Source of the DNA: DASQFD01 sp035633255
GTDB taxonomy: Bacteria; Actinomycetota; Actinomycetes; Actinomycetales; Dermatophilaceae
Assembly: GCA_035633255.1 (NCBI GenBank)
Contig: DASQFD010000024.1
Span: forward strand, 1 to 7,705
DNA length: 7,705 bases
Reading direction: 5' to 3'
Positions 6,703 to 7,705 of this stretch are shown here, piece by piece. The translations under genes were made by a program, and so were the position numbers. Under the pieces are notes generated by a model. The model was not told the DNA's origin, did not search any database, and saw only the letters and a list, made by a program, of their open reading frames with translations. Numbering within the stretch: position 1 is the stretch's first letter; each line of letters starts with the position of its first letter.

Positions 6703-7497
6703 GTGAGCAGCCCCGCCGACGTCCTCGCGCATCTCCTCGCGTCCGACCCCGGCCGCCCACGCGTCACCCAGTACGACGACACCGACGGGCCGGCCCGGGG
6801 GGAGCGGGTCGAGCTCTCCGCCCGGGCGCTGGCCAACTGGGTGGCGAAGGCGGCGTCGCTGCTGGTCGAGGAGCACGACGCCGGCCCCGGCACGCGGGTC
6901 CGGCTCGCGCTGCCGCCGCACTGGCGCCTCGCCTACTGGGCGCTGGCGACCTGGTCGGTGGGCGGCTGCGTCGACCTCGACCTCGACCTCGACCTCGACC
7001 TCGACCCGGACCTCGACGTCGCCCTCGACCCGGGCCGCGACCCGGGTCGCCGCGGGGCCGGCCCGGCCGATGTCGTCGTGTCCGACGACCCCGTCCGGCT
7101 CGCCGCCGCCGCGAGCGGACCGGGCTCCCCCGCCACGGTGCTCGTGACCCTCCCGGCGCTCGCCCGGGCCGCCGCCGGACCAGTCCCCCCCGGGGCGGTG
7201 GACGAGGCGCGGGAGCTCGCCGCCTACCCCGACGTGCTCCCGGTGGTCGAGGAGCCGGCCGGCACGGACCCGGCGCTGGCCACCGCCGCCGGCACCACGG
7301 CATACCTCGACGTCGTCCCGCACGGCCGGCCGGCCGGCACCCGCCTGCACACCTCGGCGACGGACCCGGCGGCCTTCCTCGGCCTCGCGCTGGGCGCGTG
7401 GGCCGCCGACGGGTCGGTGGTCCTCTCCCGCGGGCCGGTCGAGGAGGCGGTCCTGGCCGCCCGGCTGCGTGCGGAGGGGGTCACCGCCGGCGCCTGA
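6703..7497 (+). CDS. TIGR03089 family protein (acyl-CoA synthetase N-domain-like)
   Basis: A 264-residue protein of an actinobacterial family with no known function, resembling the N-terminal part of AMP-forming acyl-CoA synthetases. Supporting segments are the start SPADVLAHLLASDPGRPRVTQYDD, ERVELSARALANWVAKAASLL (34-54), GTRVRLALPPHWRLAYWALATWSVGG (63-88), ADVVVSDDP (122-130) and the late DPAAFLGLALGAWAADGSVVL (221-241). It lacks the Ser/Thr/Gly-rich ATP-binding loop and the later catalytic motifs of true synthetases, so adenylating activity is unlikely. Between GG(88) and ADVVV lies an acidic Asp-Leu run made by a DNA hexamer repeat, followed by DPGRDPGRR; I expect most relatives to have only a short turn here. 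GTG is chosen for the leaderless -10 box. Family membership is from memory of its sequence style. Confidence 0.75.
   Translation: MSSPADVLAHLLASDPGRPRVTQYDDTDGPARGERVELSARALANWVAKAASLLVEEHDAGPGTRVRLALPPHWRLAYWALATWSVGGCVDLDLDLDLDLDPDLDVALDPGRDPGRRGAGPADVVVSDDPVRLAAAASGPGSPATVLVTLPALARAAAGPVPPGAVDEARELAAYPDVLPVVEEPAGTDPALATAAGTTAYLDVVPHGRPAGTRLHTSATDPAAFLGLALGAWAADGSVVLSRGPVEEAVLAARLRAEGVTAGA
6973..7020 (+). repeat. GACCTC hexanucleotide tandem repeat inside the TIGR03089 gene
   Basis: Five perfect tandem GACCTC units (6973-7002) are followed by a changed unit GACCCG, one more GACCTC and a GACGTC. Each unit encodes Asp-Leu, giving an alternating acidic/hydrophobic tract at residues 91-106. 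Six is a multiple of three, so copy-number change would alter length without breaking the frame. Downstream, GACCCGGGCCGC and GACCCGGGTCGC form a second short duplication encoding DPGR twice. The tract is typical of replication slippage. Confidence 0.9.
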
Positions 7498-7503
7498 GCG
7501 CCG
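7488..7503. terminator. possible bidirectional stem-loop between convergent genes
   Basis: CGGCGC (7488-7493) pairs with GCGCCG (7498-7503) around a CTGA loop that contains part of the TIGR03089 stop. An alternative pairing joins the two CGCCGGCG copies (7485-7492 and 7502-7509). It spans the 12-bp gap between the two convergent genes. There is no T-tract on either side, so intrinsic termination is uncertain. Confidence 0.35.
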
Positions 7504-7509
7504 CCGGCG

Positions 7510-7705
7510 TCACCGGCCGGTCAGCGCCCGCTCGACCGCCTTCCAGGTCAGGGTGGCGACGACGCCGGTCTGCGCCAGGCGGGCGCGAGCCTGGGCCGCC
7601 TTGACCGCCGTGGTCGTCGCGGGACCGAAGGCGCCGTCGGCCGTGATGCGCAGGGCCCGCTGCAGGGCGGTGACCGCCACCCCGCGTGAGCCGGCCCGGA
7701 CCACG
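7510..7705 (-). CDS. C-terminal peptidoglycan-binding domain of a protein entering from the right edge
   Basis: Only the last 64 complete codons are visible. They match the PG_binding_1 three-helix fold: GSRGVAVTALQRAL, then ADGAFGPATTTAVKAAQ, then a TGVVATLTWKAVERAL end. The pattern G..V..LQ..L...DG.FG..T..AV is diagnostic. The domain anchors secreted enzymes or wall proteins to peptidoglycan. It sits at the extreme C-terminus with only TGR after it. The rest of the protein lies to the right of the window; an N-acetylmuramoyl-L-alanine amidase or another wall hydrolase is plausible but cannot be seen. GTG at 7704 is in frame but starts mid-domain-boundary and is probably not the true start. 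It converges on the TIGR03089 gene with 12 bp between. Confidence 0.82.
   Translation of the reverse strand, partial: VVRAGSRGVAVTALQRALRITADGAFGPATTTAVKAAQARARLAQTGVVATLTWKAVERALTGR

Noticed and set aside
4403..6706. 767-codon plus-strand open frame
   Set aside because: It lies antisense to the GT39-like gene. Its translation is a low-complexity Gly/Arg/Glu/His mix with no domain, as expected opposite a gene with nearly all G/C third positions.
6973..7020. CRISPR array or regulatory iterons
   Set aside because: Units are 6 bp, directly adjacent and in frame with a coding sequence; there are no spacers or longer repeats.
1..7705. Mobile element, prophage, defence or biosynthetic gene cluster
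   Set aside because: No transposase, integrase, terminal repeats, tRNA, toxin-antitoxin or scaffold-building enzyme is seen, and base composition is uniform.

Overview
The window is about 75% G+C by eye, has no insertion sequences or RNA genes, and is densely packed with genes. Codon third positions are almost all G or C. Several starts look leaderless: a TANNNT-like -10 box lies 6-7 nt before the start codon and no Shine-Dalgarno is visible. This, with the gene families (TIGR03089 protein, GtrB-like and GT-C glycosyltransferases, L-2-hydroxyglutarate oxidase), points to chromosomal DNA of an Actinomycetota. The rare octamer CGGCATAC recalls Intrasporangiaceae/Ornithinimicrobiaceae-type Micrococcales, but that placement is only an impression.

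Layout from left to right. (1) A minus-strand pair runs from 2400 to the left edge. First is a GtrB/DPMS-like GT2 glycosyltransferase with a proline-rich N-terminus and two C-terminal membrane helices (1360-2400). A GT4 glycosyltransferase overlaps its 3' end by 8 nt (1-1367, cut by the window edge) and has a long extension after the GT fold. (2) Divergent from the GT2 gene is lhgO, L-2-hydroxyglutarate oxidase (2464-3666), followed on the same strand by an inositol-monophosphatase-family gene (3748-4536). (3) A 715-residue polytopic GT39/ArnT-like membrane glycosyltransferase lies on the minus strand (4523-6670), its 3' end overlapping the phosphatase gene by 14 bp. (4) Divergent from it, with only 32 bp between starts, is a TIGR03089-family gene (6703-7497) carrying an in-frame GACCTC tandem repeat that encodes an Asp-Leu tract. 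(5) A minus-strand gene enters from the right edge and ends at 7510; only its C-terminal peptidoglycan-binding domain is visible.

Functionally, three glycosyltransferases and a wall-binding domain suggest a locus for cell-envelope polysaccharide or glycoconjugate assembly. The GT2 enzyme could make a polyprenyl-phosphate sugar on the inner face of the membrane, and a GT-C enzyme of the GT39 type could use such a lipid-linked donor on the outer face. This link is inference. lhgO and the phosphatase are metabolic genes with no evident tie to that process.

I found no clear sign of a new defence, mobile or secondary-metabolite system. The most unusual signals are the biased octamer CGGCATAC, the two compact divergent promoter regions (one with a perfect 11-bp palindrome), the GACCTC repeat, and the unexplained C-terminal extension of the GT4 protein.
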